Assembly (NCBI GenBank): GCA_963725155.1
Contig: CAVRXU010000002.1
Location: forward strand, 186,001 to 250,000
DNA from: DATDAH01 sp963725155
GTDB lineage: Bacteria; Actinomycetota; Acidimicrobiia; Acidimicrobiales; DATDAH01
DNA length: 64,000 nt
Direction: 5' to 3'
The position numbers and the translations under genes are program-made. How positions within the stretch are numbered: position 1 is the stretch's first letter; each line of letters starts with the position of its first letter. Shown in pieces: positions 25,098 to 33,907 of the stretch. The notes beneath the pieces are model-generated. The model did not search any database. It was given only the letters and a program-made list of their open reading frames with translations, and was not told the origin of the DNA.

Positions 25098-26642
25098 ATG
25101 CGAGGCCTCCCCCCACGACCGACGGTGTCGATCGCGCTGGTGCTGCTGCTCGCAGCGACGATCGGCGCCGTGTCACCTGTCCCTGGGCCCGAGCCCGCGG
25201 CGGCCACCGCGACCAGCTCCCGGCCGAACGTCGTCGTGATCCTCACCGACGACCAGACGCTCGCCCAGCTCGACACCATGCCGTCGACCCGACGGCTCAT
25301 CGGGGGCCGAGGGCTCACGTTCACCGACGCGATCGCGCCGTATCCCCTGTGTTGCCCGTCCCGGGCGACGCTGCTGACGGGGCGGTACGCCACGAACCAC
25401 GGGGTCACGACCAACACCACCAACCGGCACGCCACCCCCGAGCTCGAGGCGGCCTATCTCGGCATCGAGCGGGCCTCGCTGCCGATCTCGCTGCAGGACG
25501 CGGGCTACTTCACGGGCTTCGTCGGCAAATATCTGAACGGCTACCTGCCCGACCCGCGGACCCCGGCAGGGTGGGACGACTGGCGCGCAGTCACCCACTT
25601 CGAGACCTACCAGAACACGACCCTCTCGGACAACGGCCAGCCCGTCGAGCAGCCCCGCTACATGACCGACGTCCTCGCCGACGAGACCGTGGCCATGATC
25701 GAGCGCGCGTCGGCGCTCGACCGCCCCTTCTTCGTCCAGCTCTCGACCTACGCGCCCCACTCGGTGTCCCAGGGCCCGACCTGGGCGCCGCGCCACGCCG
25801 ACCTCTTCCGCGGGGTGCGAGCGCCACGCACGCCGTCGTTCGGCGAGGCCGACACCACCGACAAGCGGCACCCGCAACCGCCGCTCGGCCGCCGCACCAC
25901 CGCGCAGATCGATCGGCACTGGCGGTCGTCGCTGCGGTCGCTGCAGGCCGTCGACGAGGCGGTGGAGCGCGTCGTCGACTCCCTCCGGGTCACCGGCGAG
26001 CTCGGGAACACGATGATCCTCTTCACGTCCGACAACGGCTACTTCTACGGCGAGCACCGGTTCACGCACGAGAAGTACCTCCCGTACGAGCCCTCGATCC
26101 GGGTCCCCTGGATCGTGGCCGGTCCGATGGTGCCGGCCGAGGACCGGGGGGAGACCGTCGACCTCCCCATCGCGGGCATCGACCTCGTCCCGACGATCCT
26201 GCACTACGCGCAGGCTCAGATGCCCGTCTCGATGGACGGGGTCTCCCTCCACCACGTCCTCGAGGGCGCACGGCCGCGGGCGTGGGCCGAGGACCGTCAC
26301 CTCCTCCTCTACGGCCGAAGGACCAACGGGTGTTCGTGTGCGCCGGACTACTCCGGGGTCCGGACGACCCACTGGATGTACTGGACGAGCCAGTACGGCG
26401 ACGAGCTCTACGACCTGGAAGCCGACCCCGACGAGCTCGTGAACCTCGCCGACGATCCCGATCTCCAACCGGTCGTCCAGGAGCTGGACGCGGCCCGGCG
26501 GGCGCTTCTCGCCTGCGCCGGGGCCACCTGCGGACGGCCCACCGACTGGACGCCATGGGCGGCTGAACCGTCAGGTGATCCGGTAGTCCGTCGGGTCGAG
26601 GTGGCGGGTGAGCGCCCAGTACTCGTCCATGGCCCAGGGTGA
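25098..26642 (+). CDS. Secreted sulfatase
   Basis: 514 residues with a signal peptide (hydrophobic core VSIALVLLLAATIGAV, residues 10-25). The first metal site is VVVILTDDQ. The sulfatase signature CCPSRATLLTGRY has Cys85 as the predicted formylglycine. A late metal site is LFTSDNGYFYGEH. It hydrolyses sulfate esters outside the membrane; the substrate is unknown. The nearest relatives by motif are bacterial arylsulfatase or N-acetylglucosamine-6-sulfatase-like enzymes. The 3' end overlaps the converging monooxygenase by 72 bases. Confidence 0.88.
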   Translation: MRGLPPRPTVSIALVLLLAATIGAVSPVPGPEPAAATATSSRPNVVVILTDDQTLAQLDTMPSTRRLIGGRGLTFTDAIAPYPLCCPSRATLLTGRYATNHGVTTNTTNRHATPELEAAYLGIERASLPISLQDAGYFTGFVGKYLNGYLPDPRTPAGWDDWRAVTHFETYQNTTLSDNGQPVEQPRYMTDVLADETVAMIERASALDRPFFVQLSTYAPHSVSQGPTWAPRHADLFRGVRAPRTPSFGEADTTDKRHPQPPLGRRTTAQIDRHWRSSLRSLQAVDEAVERVVDSLRVTGELGNTMILFTSDNGYFYGEHRFTHEKYLPYEPSIRVPWIVAGPMVPAEDRGETVDLPIAGIDLVPTILHYAQAQMPVSMDGVSLHHVLEGARPRAWAEDRHLLLYGRRTNGCSCAPDYSGVRTTHWMYWTSQYGDELYDLEADPDELVNLADDPDLQPVVQELDAARRALLACAGATCGRPTDWTPWAAEPSGDPVVRRVEVAGERPVLVHGPG

Positions 26643-28521
26643 CAGCGTGTAGACGCGGCCCGAGGGGTTCTTGTAGTGGCTGTGGGTGATGGCGGGGTGG
26701 GCCCACACGAGCTGGCTGATCTCCTGCTGGTGCCGGTCGGCATAGGCGTCGTGGATCGCCGGGTCGACCTCGATGCTGCGGGCGCCTCGGGTGAGCACGG
26801 CGTGGATGGCGTCGAGGGCGTGGCTGGTCTGGTACTCGGCGTGGAAGAACAGGCTGGCGCTGTGGGCGAGGTTCGTGCCCGGGCCGTAGAGGCAGAACAG
26901 GTTCGGGAAGTTCGGCACCGTGATGCCGAGGTAGGCCGTCGGCTCGTCGCCCCACTGCGCCCGCAGGTCGACCCCGTCGCGACCCGTGACGGCCATCGAG
27001 GCCAAGAAGTCGTTGTGGCGGAACCCGGTGGCAAAGCAGATCACGTCGGCTTCCCGGAGCTCGCCGTCAGTGGTTACGACGCCCTCGGGGACGATCCGCT
27101 CGATCGCGGTGCGGACCAGCTCGACGTCGGGGCGGCACAGGTTGCGCAGCCAGAAGCCGTCGTCCTGGAGGATCCGCTTGCCCATGGCGGGATAGTCGGG
27201 GAGCGACTTCTCGATCAGGTCCTCGCGGCCGTCGAGCTGGGAGCGGATCCAGCCCGCCAGCAGCTCCCCGCGCGTGGCGTTGCCCTCGTTGACGCCGTAG
27301 CCGTCGGGGTGGGTGTACTCGGGGTCGATGCGGTAGGGCTCGGTGCCGCTGGCGATGCCGGAGTACCCCATGATGAAGCGGAACCAGCGGGCGTAGAAGG
27401 GCAGGTGGCGCAGGGCCCACCGCTCACCGGGCGGCACCGCCGTCCGGTACACCGGGTTCGGGAACATCCACTGCGCGGTGCGTTGGTAGATGGTCAGCGA
27501 TTCCACGTCCTCGGCGATCGTCGGGGCGATCTGGAACCCGCTGGCGCCGGCGCCGATCAGGGCGAACCGCTTCCCACCGATGTCGAGGTCGTCGGGCCAC
27601 CGCGACGAGTGGAACGTCGGGCCGGCGAAGGTGCCCATGCCCTCGATGTCCGGAAGCCTCGGGATGTTCAGAGAGCCGACGGCGCTGATGACGAACCGGG
27701 CGCGACAGTCCTCCTGGTCCCCCTCCGCGTTGCGAAGGCCGACGCGCCACGAGCCGTCGTCCTCGTCCCACGTCAGGCGGGACACGGTGGTGCCGAACCG
27801 GCAGTGCGGACCCCAGCCCGTGCTCGTCGAGGACCTCGGTGAAGTAGTCCCGGAGCTCGGGCTGGCGGCAGTAGTACTCGCTCCAGTGGTCCGCCGGCCG
27901 GAACGGGTAGCAGTACTGGTGGCTGCCCACGTCGACCCGGGCGCCGGGGTACCGGTTCTCCCACCAGGTCCCCCCAGGGCCGTCGTTCTTGTCGACGATG
28001 GTGAACGGCAATCCGGCCTGGGCGAGGCGGATGCCGGCGAGGATGCCCGCCTGGCCGCAGCCGATCACGATCACCGGGGCCGCCGCCTTGACGTCCTCCG
28101 CGATCTCGTCGCCCCAGGCGATGGCGCGGGGGTCGACCCCGTCGAACTGCAGGTCCTCGAACAACATCGGCAGGAGCCGTTCGGGGACGGTCGCCCCGGC
28201 GAGGAAGGACATCAGCTCCCGCAGGAGCTCTGGGGAGAGGGGCTGGGGCTCGCACCCGGCGTCGCGGTACTCGGCGATGACGGGTAGGGCCGCCCGGAAG
28301 ATCCCGGCCCGCTGGTCCTCGGTCAGCCCGCACTGGAACTGCGTGGAGGTCGCGGGCTGGGGCAATGCCAGGTCGCGGATCCACGACGGGTCCCCGGTCA
28401 TGTGCACCAGCGAGCACAGCAGGGCGGGCGCGCTGAGGTCCTCGAGCTTCGTGGCGATGACGGCGTCGTCATCGGTGAACGGCACCCCGGCGTGCGGGTT
28501 CCGCTCCGCGGCTACGTCCAC
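26571..28521 (-). pseudogene. Baeyer-Villiger/HAPMO-type flavin monooxygenase, one frameshift
   Basis: Two overlapping frames together make one protein of about 645 residues. The first (28521 to about 27800) has the extra N-terminal domain of 4-hydroxyacetophenone-type enzymes, the FAD motif VIVIGCGQAGILAGIRLAQAG and GTWWENRYPGARVD. The second (about 27798 to 26571) has the NADPH motif FALIGAGASGFQIAP and the ending DVICFATGFRHNDFL. The break is at about 27798-27802: removing one C gives LRFGTTVSRLTWDEDD in one frame. It is either a recent pseudogene or a sequencing error, since both halves are otherwise intact. Confidence 0.8.
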
Positions 28522-28600
28522 CGGCGCGGACCGTAGTTCGATCCGTGTCTCAGCCCGGCTCCGCGAGCGCGGCGATCACTAGCGCTGCGATCCTGGGGGC

Positions 28601-28897
28601 ATGACCGTCGCCTGCAGTCACCTCGACGCCATCGCCGATGTCACCCCCTCCAGCACAGGGTGCGAGGACTGCCTTCGGATGGGGGCCCGTTGGATGCATC
28701 TGCGGATGTGCGCCAGCTGCGGCCATGTCGGTTGCTGCGACAGCTCGCCGAACAAGCACGCCACCGCCCACTGGCGCAGCCACCCCCAACACCCGCTGGC
28801 CCGGTCCTACGAGCCGGGCGAGGAGTGGTGGTGGTGCTACGTCGACCAGCTCGCGTTCGAGATCCCCGACTCTCCGCCAGCGCCGTCCCACCCGTGA
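28601..28897 (+). CDS. UBP-type zinc-finger protein
   Basis: 98 residues filled by a ZnF-UBP domain: conserved Cys/His pairs in ACSHLD, GCEDCLRMG, LRMCASCGHVGCCDSS and HATAHWRSHPQHPL. In eukaryotes this domain binds ubiquitin C-termini; in actinobacteria it occurs as small stand-alone proteins of unknown role. It is divergent from the monooxygenase. Confidence 0.85.
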   Translation: MTVACSHLDAIADVTPSSTGCEDCLRMGARWMHLRMCASCGHVGCCDSSPNKHATAHWRSHPQHPLARSYEPGEEWWWCYVDQLAFEIPDSPPAPSHP

Positions 28898-28928
28898 GCG
28901 ACACGCGGTCGGGCTGTCGCGCTCAGGG

Positions 28929-29471
28929 TCACCTCACCGCGTTCACCGTGCCGACCGACAATCGATAGAGGTTGTCGAGGAACCCGTCGACGACCGCCTC
29001 CTTCCAGAACCCGAAGCCGAGGTTGCGGGCGACGCGCTGCGACGGGACGTTCCGCGGGTCGATCATGGCGAGGATCTCGCCGGAGAACGTCTCCTCGGCC
29101 AGGGTGAGGAGCGCTCCGCCCGCTTCGGTCGCGTAACCCTTGCCGCGCGCCTCGGGAATGAGCCGGTAGCCGTACTCGAGGCGCCGCTGCTCCTCGAAGT
29201 CGAACCAGTTCACGCCTGAGTAGCCGATGATCGAGCCTGTCCGGCGTTCGATGACGGGCTGCTTCGCGAACGACAGCTCCGCAGCTCGCTCCAGCATCTC
29301 GTCGAAGCGACGGTGCGCGCTGTCCACGTCGAGCACGCCGGCGGAGAACGCCATGAAGCGCTCGTCGCAGAACAGCTGCACGAAGCGCTCGCGGTCGGAC
29401 TCGACCGGCAAGCGGATCTCGAGGCGCCGGGTCAACACAGTCGGGCTGGCCAGGACACCGACATCAGCCAT
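28929..29471 (-). CDS. GNAT acetyltransferase (RimJ/RimL type)
   Basis: 180 residues starting MADVGVLASPTVLTRRLEIRLP. The acetyl-CoA loop is IPEARGKGYATEAGGALLT, followed by NVPSQRVARNLGF, as in RimJ/RimL-like N-acetyltransferases. The ATG at 29471 is chosen over an upstream start because the family begins just before the 'LRLP' strand. The substrate is unknown. Confidence 0.88.
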   Translation of the reverse strand: MADVGVLASPTVLTRRLEIRLPVESDRERFVQLFCDERFMAFSAGVLDVDSAHRRFDEMLERAAELSFAKQPVIERRTGSIIGYSGVNWFDFEEQRRLEYGYRLIPEARGKGYATEAGGALLTLAEETFSGEILAMIDPRNVPSQRVARNLGFGFWKEAVVDGFLDNLYRLSVGTVNAVR

Positions 29472-29651
29472 CAAGCCTTCCCGCGCTGGTCCATGAGAAC
29501 AAGCGCATTCCGGCGCCACCGCTGCGCTCCCGGAATGGCGGTGGCCATCGACGCCTTGCCCCACTGATCGCCAACCTCACTGGGGTCATCCGGGCCTGAC
29601 ATCAGATCCAACCTGGGGCATGAACAGCCCCGTTCGGGGTAGGCCCTGTCC

Positions 29652-29741
29652 ATGCTCTACACCTTGCTCGTCATCTTGGTCGCGGTTGTTCTGGTCGTCG
29701 TGGTCCTGAATGTCATCCGGAGCCGAGGGCGCAGCATCTAG
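29652..29741 (+). CDS. 29-residue single-helix membrane miniprotein
   Basis: A short frame MLYTLLVILVAVVLVVVVL then NVIRSRGRSI. It is almost all membrane helix with a basic end, so an inside-facing C-terminus is expected. A hairpin begins 5 bases after the stop, which supports real expression. No function is known. Confidence 0.45.
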   Translation: MLYTLLVILVAVVLVVVVLNVIRSRGRSI

Positions 29742-29745
29742 GCGT

Positions 29746-29772
29746 CCGCTCGGCGGCCCCCCGCCCGAGCGG
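29746..29772 (+). terminator. Hairpin after the miniprotein
   Basis: CCGCTCGG (29746) pairs perfectly with CCGAGCGG (29765-29772), with an 11-base loop. There is no T-tract, so termination is only suggested. Confidence 0.4.
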
Positions 29773-29861
29773 GACTCCCCACTCGTGGACCTGTCTGTCC
29801 AGCCGCGTCATTCGGCGCGCTAGCCGACGGCCGGGAACCAGCCCCTGACCAGGGCATGTGT

Positions 29862-29905
29862 AGCGCGCTCGGAGGGACTCGAACCCCCAACCTTCTGATC
29901 CGTAG
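29862..29905. other. att repeat copy 1: 3' half of tRNA-Arg, outer boundary
   Basis: 44 bases identical to the 3' half of the tRNA-Arg gene at 46420-46494, in the same orientation. Identity with the tRNA copy continues 3 bases to the right. Only the half tRNA is present, so it is not a tRNA gene. It marks the left end of the tandem integrated region. The surrounding gap 29742-30053 holds otherwise only the hairpin at 29746 and the direct repeats at 29917. Confidence 0.85.
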
Positions 29906-29916
29906 TCATCGCGCAT

Positions 29917-29978
29917 TGAGCGCTGTGCTAGGTGTTGCCGCGAGGCCTGTGCTCGCGGAGGGCCACTGAGCGCTGTGC
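29917..29978. repeat. 12-bp direct repeats beside att copy 1
   Basis: TGAGCGCTGTGC occurs at 29917-29928 and 29967-29978, exactly 50 bases apart. The position just inside att copy 1 fits integrase arm-type sites of element A. They differ from those of element B. Confidence 0.5.
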
Positions 29979-30053
29979 CCGAGATCAGAAGTCTTCGACG
30001 GGTGCCGCTGTGGCGTTCTCGAGGATCTGCAACCGACGCGGTTAGCTGCGAGC

Positions 30054-32030
30054 ATGGCCCGGGATCGGGGAGAAGCGGTGAACGGGATCGGCGACTACGG
30101 AATGATCGGCGACTGCCACTCGTTGGCGCTCGTCGGCCGAGACGGATCCATCGACTGGCTCTGCTTCCCTCGGTTCGATTCGCCGTCGGTCTTCGCCCGA
30201 TCGCTCGATGCAGACGGCGGCCAGTTCCGCGTGGCGCCGCTCACGAAGTCTCTCGACGTCCATCGCACGTACCTGCCCGCCACCAATGTGCTGGCCACGA
30301 CGTTCTTCACCTCGGACGGCGTGCTGGAGCTCACTGACTGCATGCCGGTCAGGCCGTTCGATCCCGAGCGGCCGGCGGAGGTCGACCACCACGCCTCGGT
30401 GCTGCGACGAGCACGCTGCCTGTCCGGGAACGTCACCGTCCTCGTCGATCTCCAACCTCGCTTCGAGTACGGCACGGTGCTGCCCAGGTTCACGCTCACG
30501 TCCACGACGACCGCCGCCATCGTCGGAGGACCGGACGCGCTGTGGGTGCGGGCGAGTCGGGAGCTCGGCCACGATCGCGAGCACGTGACCGCTCGCTGGG
30601 ATCTCGCGGCGGGCGATGAAGCGTGGATCGAGGTCGAGTGGACCGAGGCCGCTGATCGGTCACCCCACGACGGCGGCGCCGACCATGCCGCCGCCATGGC
30701 GATGCGCTTCGACGAGACAGTCGCCTTCTGGGAGGCGTGGCTCGCCCGGTGCACCTATGTCGGCGACCACGAGCGTCGGGTCCACCGAGCCGCGCTCGTG
30801 CTGAAGGCCCTCATCTATGCCCCCACGGGGGCCGTTGTGGCCGCCGGGACGACCTCGTTCCCCGAATGGATCGGCGGCGTCCGCAACTGGGATTACCGTT
30901 TCACGTGGATCCGCGACGCCACGCTCACGCTGGCTGCTCTGGCGTTGCTCGGGTACCTCCCCGAGGCCGCGGCATTCAAGGGCTGGTTGGAACGGACCGG
31001 TGCGGGTCGACCCGAGGACCTGCAGATCATGTACCGGGTCACCGGCGAGCGTCTCATGCCCGAGCTCGCGCTCGATCACCTGACCGGCCACCGCAGCTCG
31101 GCGCCAGTGCGGGTCGGCAACGACGCCGCGGGACAGCTACAGCTCGACTCGCTCGGTCAGCTGGTCGAGGCGGGCTATCTCTTCGGGCGAGCCGGCGGAG
31201 CCTTGACCGTCGACAACGCCCATTTCCTCGGCCAGGTCGCCGATCTGGCGGTGCGCGCATGGCGCCGCCCCGACCAGGGCATCTGGGAGATCCGTGACCA
31301 GCCGAGGCACTTCGTCCACTCGAAGCTCAACTGCTGGATGGCCCTCGACCGTGCCGTTCGCCTTGCCGATACCGGCATGCTCACCGGGGACGTCGATCGC
31401 TGGCGGGCCGAACGCGATGCGATCGCTGAATGGCTGCTGTCCGAGGGCTCACCGGACGGTTGGTTCGTGCAGGCCGCCAGTCACCCACTCGCCGACGCCG
31501 CCGCCCTGCTCATGCCCGCCCTCGGGTTCCTGCCGCCGGCCGACCCGCGGGTGCTGGCCACGATCGATGTCATCCAACGCGACTTGAGCAACGGTGGGTA
31601 CGTCCACCGCTATCGCTCTCCAGACGGCCTACCGGGAGACGAGGGTGCCTTCCTTCTCTGTTCGTTCTGGCTGCTCGACGCGCTGGTACACGCTGGGCGC
31701 CTCGAGGAAGCCGAGACCTTGCTTGATCGACTGTTCGGTGCCGCGAACGATGTGGGGCTCTATGCCGAGATGGTCGACCCGTCGACGGGCGAGCAGCTGG
31801 GCAATACGCCGCAGGCGTTCACCCACATGGCGGTGGTGACCTCGTGCAGCGCCATCTCAGCGGCTCGTCGCGGTGAACTGCCCCCGCCCGAGGAGGCCTT
31901 CTCATTCATCGAAGCCAGCCTCGATCGTCGGCTGTCGGTGAAAGCTGTCGGAGGCCCACATCTTGGGCTTGACCGGGATGACGACCAGCGCGCTCGGAGG
32001 GACTCGAACCCCCAACCTTCTGATCCGTAG
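30054..32030 (+). CDS. GH15 glycosidase (trehalase/glucoamylase-like) ending in the att site
   Basis: 658 residues. The N-terminus IGDYGMIGDCHSLALVGRDGSIDWLCFP and the catalytic regions GIWEIRDQPRHFVHSK and GLYAEMVDPSTGEQLGNTPQAFTH (general acid and base glutamates) place it in GH15. Actinobacterial members include trehalases and glucoamylases; no signal peptide is seen, so it acts in the cytoplasm. The last 12 residues (ARRDSNPQPSDP) and the stop are encoded by att copy 2, so recombination set or changed the C-terminus. An in-frame GTG at 30078 is an alternative start. Confidence 0.9.
   Translation: MARDRGEAVNGIGDYGMIGDCHSLALVGRDGSIDWLCFPRFDSPSVFARSLDADGGQFRVAPLTKSLDVHRTYLPATNVLATTFFTSDGVLELTDCMPVRPFDPERPAEVDHHASVLRRARCLSGNVTVLVDLQPRFEYGTVLPRFTLTSTTTAAIVGGPDALWVRASRELGHDREHVTARWDLAAGDEAWIEVEWTEAADRSPHDGGADHAAAMAMRFDETVAFWEAWLARCTYVGDHERRVHRAALVLKALIYAPTGAVVAAGTTSFPEWIGGVRNWDYRFTWIRDATLTLAALALLGYLPEAAAFKGWLERTGAGRPEDLQIMYRVTGERLMPELALDHLTGHRSSAPVRVGNDAAGQLQLDSLGQLVEAGYLFGRAGGALTVDNAHFLGQVADLAVRAWRRPDQGIWEIRDQPRHFVHSKLNCWMALDRAVRLADTGMLTGDVDRWRAERDAIAEWLLSEGSPDGWFVQAASHPLADAAALLMPALGFLPPADPRVLATIDVIQRDLSNGGYVHRYRSPDGLPGDEGAFLLCSFWLLDALVHAGRLEEAETLLDRLFGAANDVGLYAEMVDPSTGEQLGNTPQAFTHMAVVTSCSAISAARRGELPPPEEAFSFIEASLDRRLSVKAVGGPHLGLDRDDDQRARRDSNPQPSDP
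31987..32030. other. att repeat copy 2: left end of element B
   Basis: 44 bases identical to the tRNA-Arg 3' half; identity with the tRNA copy extends 1 base to the left. It forms the end of the GH15 reading frame. Integrase arm-like repeats lie 106 bases further inside. Confidence 0.9.
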
Positions 32031-32090
32031 GCGGTCCCGACGGGTCCGTCTGCTGTTGTCGAATGCCGTTCTACCCGGTTTGGCGGGGAA

Positions 32091-32294
32091 GTGGGTCCGG
32101 AGAGTGCCGCCGAATCCGGGCCGATGATGGCTGGTGGATTGCCAAAGGGATTGCCAACTCCGAGCTGCTCACGCGGAGACGGTGAGCCACTCGAGGACCG
32201 GGGTGTCCTTGAGGAGGCGGAGTACGCGGTCCTCGACGCCGTCCTCGCCCACGTGGAGGCCGACGAGCTGGCCGCAACCGCACCGTCCAGCTGA
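32091..32294 (+). pseudogene. Possible gene remnant similar to the end of the 34492-34950 product
   Basis: A 67-codon frame from a GTG. Residues about 40-60 (VLEEAEYAVLDAVLAHVEADEL) align by eye with FLNVAEYAVIDAALARLAADDL near the end of the coiled-coil protein encoded at 34492-34950, on the opposite strand. The N-terminal part is unrelated and the frame crosses the integrase arm sites, so a remnant is likelier than a gene. The rest of the 32031-32457 gap shows nothing else. Confidence 0.35.
32136..32157. repeat. Integrase arm-type sites, left end of element B
   Basis: Direct repeats GGATTGCCAA at 32136-32145 and 32148-32157 (12-base period). The same pair occurs near the right end at 46343-46363. 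Confidence 0.6.
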
Positions 32295-32457
32295 AAAGCC
32301 CCGTACTGCTCACAACCGCGCGCTCGCCGGGGTGGGCCGGACTCTGATCGTGTCCGACCCCGCGCTACGAGGGTCGACGGCCTGAGGCCTTGGCGGTCAC
32401 ATCGCTGCGAGCGGAGCCGAAGCCGGGTCACCCTGTCGAACGCGACCCGATCGACGT

Positions 32458-32901
32458 TCATCGGGGAGGCCGCGCCGTCGCCTCCGGATCAACGACGACC
32501 TGCTGGTGGATCGCGCTCGTCAGCGCGTGGATCTCGCGGGTCAGGTCGGTGTTGATCCCGAGCTCTCGCGCCTCGGTCACATAGTCGTGGTCGGCCTTCG
32601 CGCGTTGGAAGTCCGCTTGCCGGTTCTGGCCGATCATCACGAACGTCGACAGGAAGATCGCCTCGAGCGACACGATCAAGGTGAGCCGTGGCCAGGGGTC
32701 GGACTCGGCGATGAGCATCCAGACCGCGAACGCCACGATGTGCAGGTAAACGAACTGCATCGACCCCGCGAACGCGGTGATCTTGTCGGCGAGTCGCAGC
32801 TGGAAGTCCTTGGCTCGCTCGGCGGCGTGTTCGATGACGACGGGATGGCGGAGCGGCGGAGCGGGTGAGCCCCCTCTCGTCTGCACGTTCAACCCCTTCA
32901 C
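32458..32901 (-). CDS. DUF1003 family membrane protein
   Basis: 147 residues. DUF1003 pattern: ERAKDFQLRLADKITAFAGSM, then two membrane helices (FVYLHIVAFAVWMLI and LTLIVSLEAIFLSTFVMIGQNRQ), then a soluble helix (ADHDYVTEARELGIN). Function unknown. The GTG at 32901 overlaps the USP stop (GTGA), so it is the last gene of the four-gene stress operon. Confidence 0.85.
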   Translation of the reverse strand: MKGLNVQTRGGSPAPPLRHPVVIEHAAERAKDFQLRLADKITAFAGSMQFVYLHIVAFAVWMLIAESDPWPRLTLIVSLEAIFLSTFVMIGQNRQADFQRAKADHDYVTEARELGINTDLTREIHALTSAIHQQVVVDPEATARPPR

Positions 32902-33791
32902 GTCGCCGGGACCACCAGAGCGGGCGCCGTCGACGCGTGGACGATGGCAGCGGCACGGGAGCCGGACACCAGGTGCTCGACGCCGTCGCGAAGCCGGGTG
33001 GTCACGGCGATCAGGTCGGTCGGGTGCGCCGCGAGGTAGTCCTGGATGCCGGCCGCCGGGCTGATCGGGTCGTAGACGACGAACGTGTCGAGGCCAGGGG
33101 CCTCGAGGCACCGCTCGGCGAGTCGCCGCAGGTACTCCTCAGCGTCCTCGTTGGGCCCGTGATGGCGACGCCAGGGGGCGCCGATGCGGACGGGCGGCGG
33201 ACACGGTTCGGCGACGGTCACGATCGTGAGCTTCATGCTGATCGCGTGCGCCCACGCGGCGGCGGCCGGGATCACGCGTTCGGACCTGGCCGTGCCGTCG
33301 ACGCAGGCGACGATGTGATCGAGCGCACGGGGAGGCGTTGCGATTTCGTCCTCCGGGTCGGGGTCCACCACGAGCGGGCCGGCGGCAACGACTGGCACGC
33401 CGCCGCGTTCGACGATGTCGCGCCCGATGGCTCCGATCAGGGTGCCGCCGACCCGCCCGCGCGCGTGGGTGGCGAGGCACACCAGGGACGGCTGGAGCTC
33501 GTCGGCGACAACCTGCACGGCGCCGGCGACGTCGTGGTCAGCATCGACCGCGACGTGGATCCGTTCGTCGTCGGGATCGGTGGCGAGTGCGTGCGCGGCT
33601 TCGGTTCGGATGCGGGTGACCTCCGGAGCGGCGTGCGAGACCGTCACGGTGACCGTGTGGACGGTTGCGCCGAAGCGTTCTGCGAGTGCCCGTGCGGTCG
33701 GGAGTGCCGCGGCGGCGCGGCGCGATCCGTCGAGCGGGACGAGGACGTTTCGGTAGGCCGGGTCGGGCCCGAGGCCGATGGGCTCGTTCAC
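32898..33791 (-). CDS. Tandem-domain universal stress protein
   Basis: 297 residues made of two UspA domains. The first starts YRNVLVPLDGSRRAAAALP and ends in ATHARGRVGGTLIGAIGRDIVERGGVPVV, the ATP-binding G-x2-G-x9-G pattern. The second starts LDHIVACVDGTARSE and has a weaker end (GSRAAAIVHASTAPALVV). Two-domain USPs are common in mycobacterial dormancy and stress regulons. The GTG start at 33791 follows GAAGGAAT. Confidence 0.88.
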   Translation of the reverse strand: MNEPIGLGPDPAYRNVLVPLDGSRRAAAALPTARALAERFGATVHTVTVTVSHAAPEVTRIRTEAAHALATDPDDERIHVAVDADHDVAGAVQVVADELQPSLVCLATHARGRVGGTLIGAIGRDIVERGGVPVVAAGPLVVDPDPEDEIATPPRALDHIVACVDGTARSERVIPAAAAWAHAISMKLTIVTVAEPCPPPVRIGAPWRRHHGPNEDAEEYLRRLAERCLEAPGLDTFVVYDPISPAAGIQDYLAAHPTDLIAVTTRLRDGVEHLVSGSRAAAIVHASTAPALVVPAT

Positions 33792-33907
33792 GATTCCTTC
33801 TCGGTGGAGTGAGCGATGGGCGCCGCGCGCCCCCACGCCGCCGGCCCGCTCGGGGGCCGGCGACGCAGGGAGCGTGGCTGGGGGGGCAGCCGCTGCGGGC
33901 GTCATCG

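Larger units (their letters stand above)
29862..32030. mobile_element. Element A: short interval between att copies 1 and 2
   Basis: A 2.1-kb segment bounded by two 44-bp att repeats, carrying only the GH15 glycosidase gene and no integrase. It may be the remnant of an earlier island at the same tRNA gene, or the distal part of one larger island with three att sites. Confidence 0.55.

Noticed and set aside
29862..32030. Additional tRNA-Arg genes at 29862 and 31987
   Set aside because: Only the 3' half is present at both; the 5' half, D-arm and acceptor strand are missing. They are att repeats.
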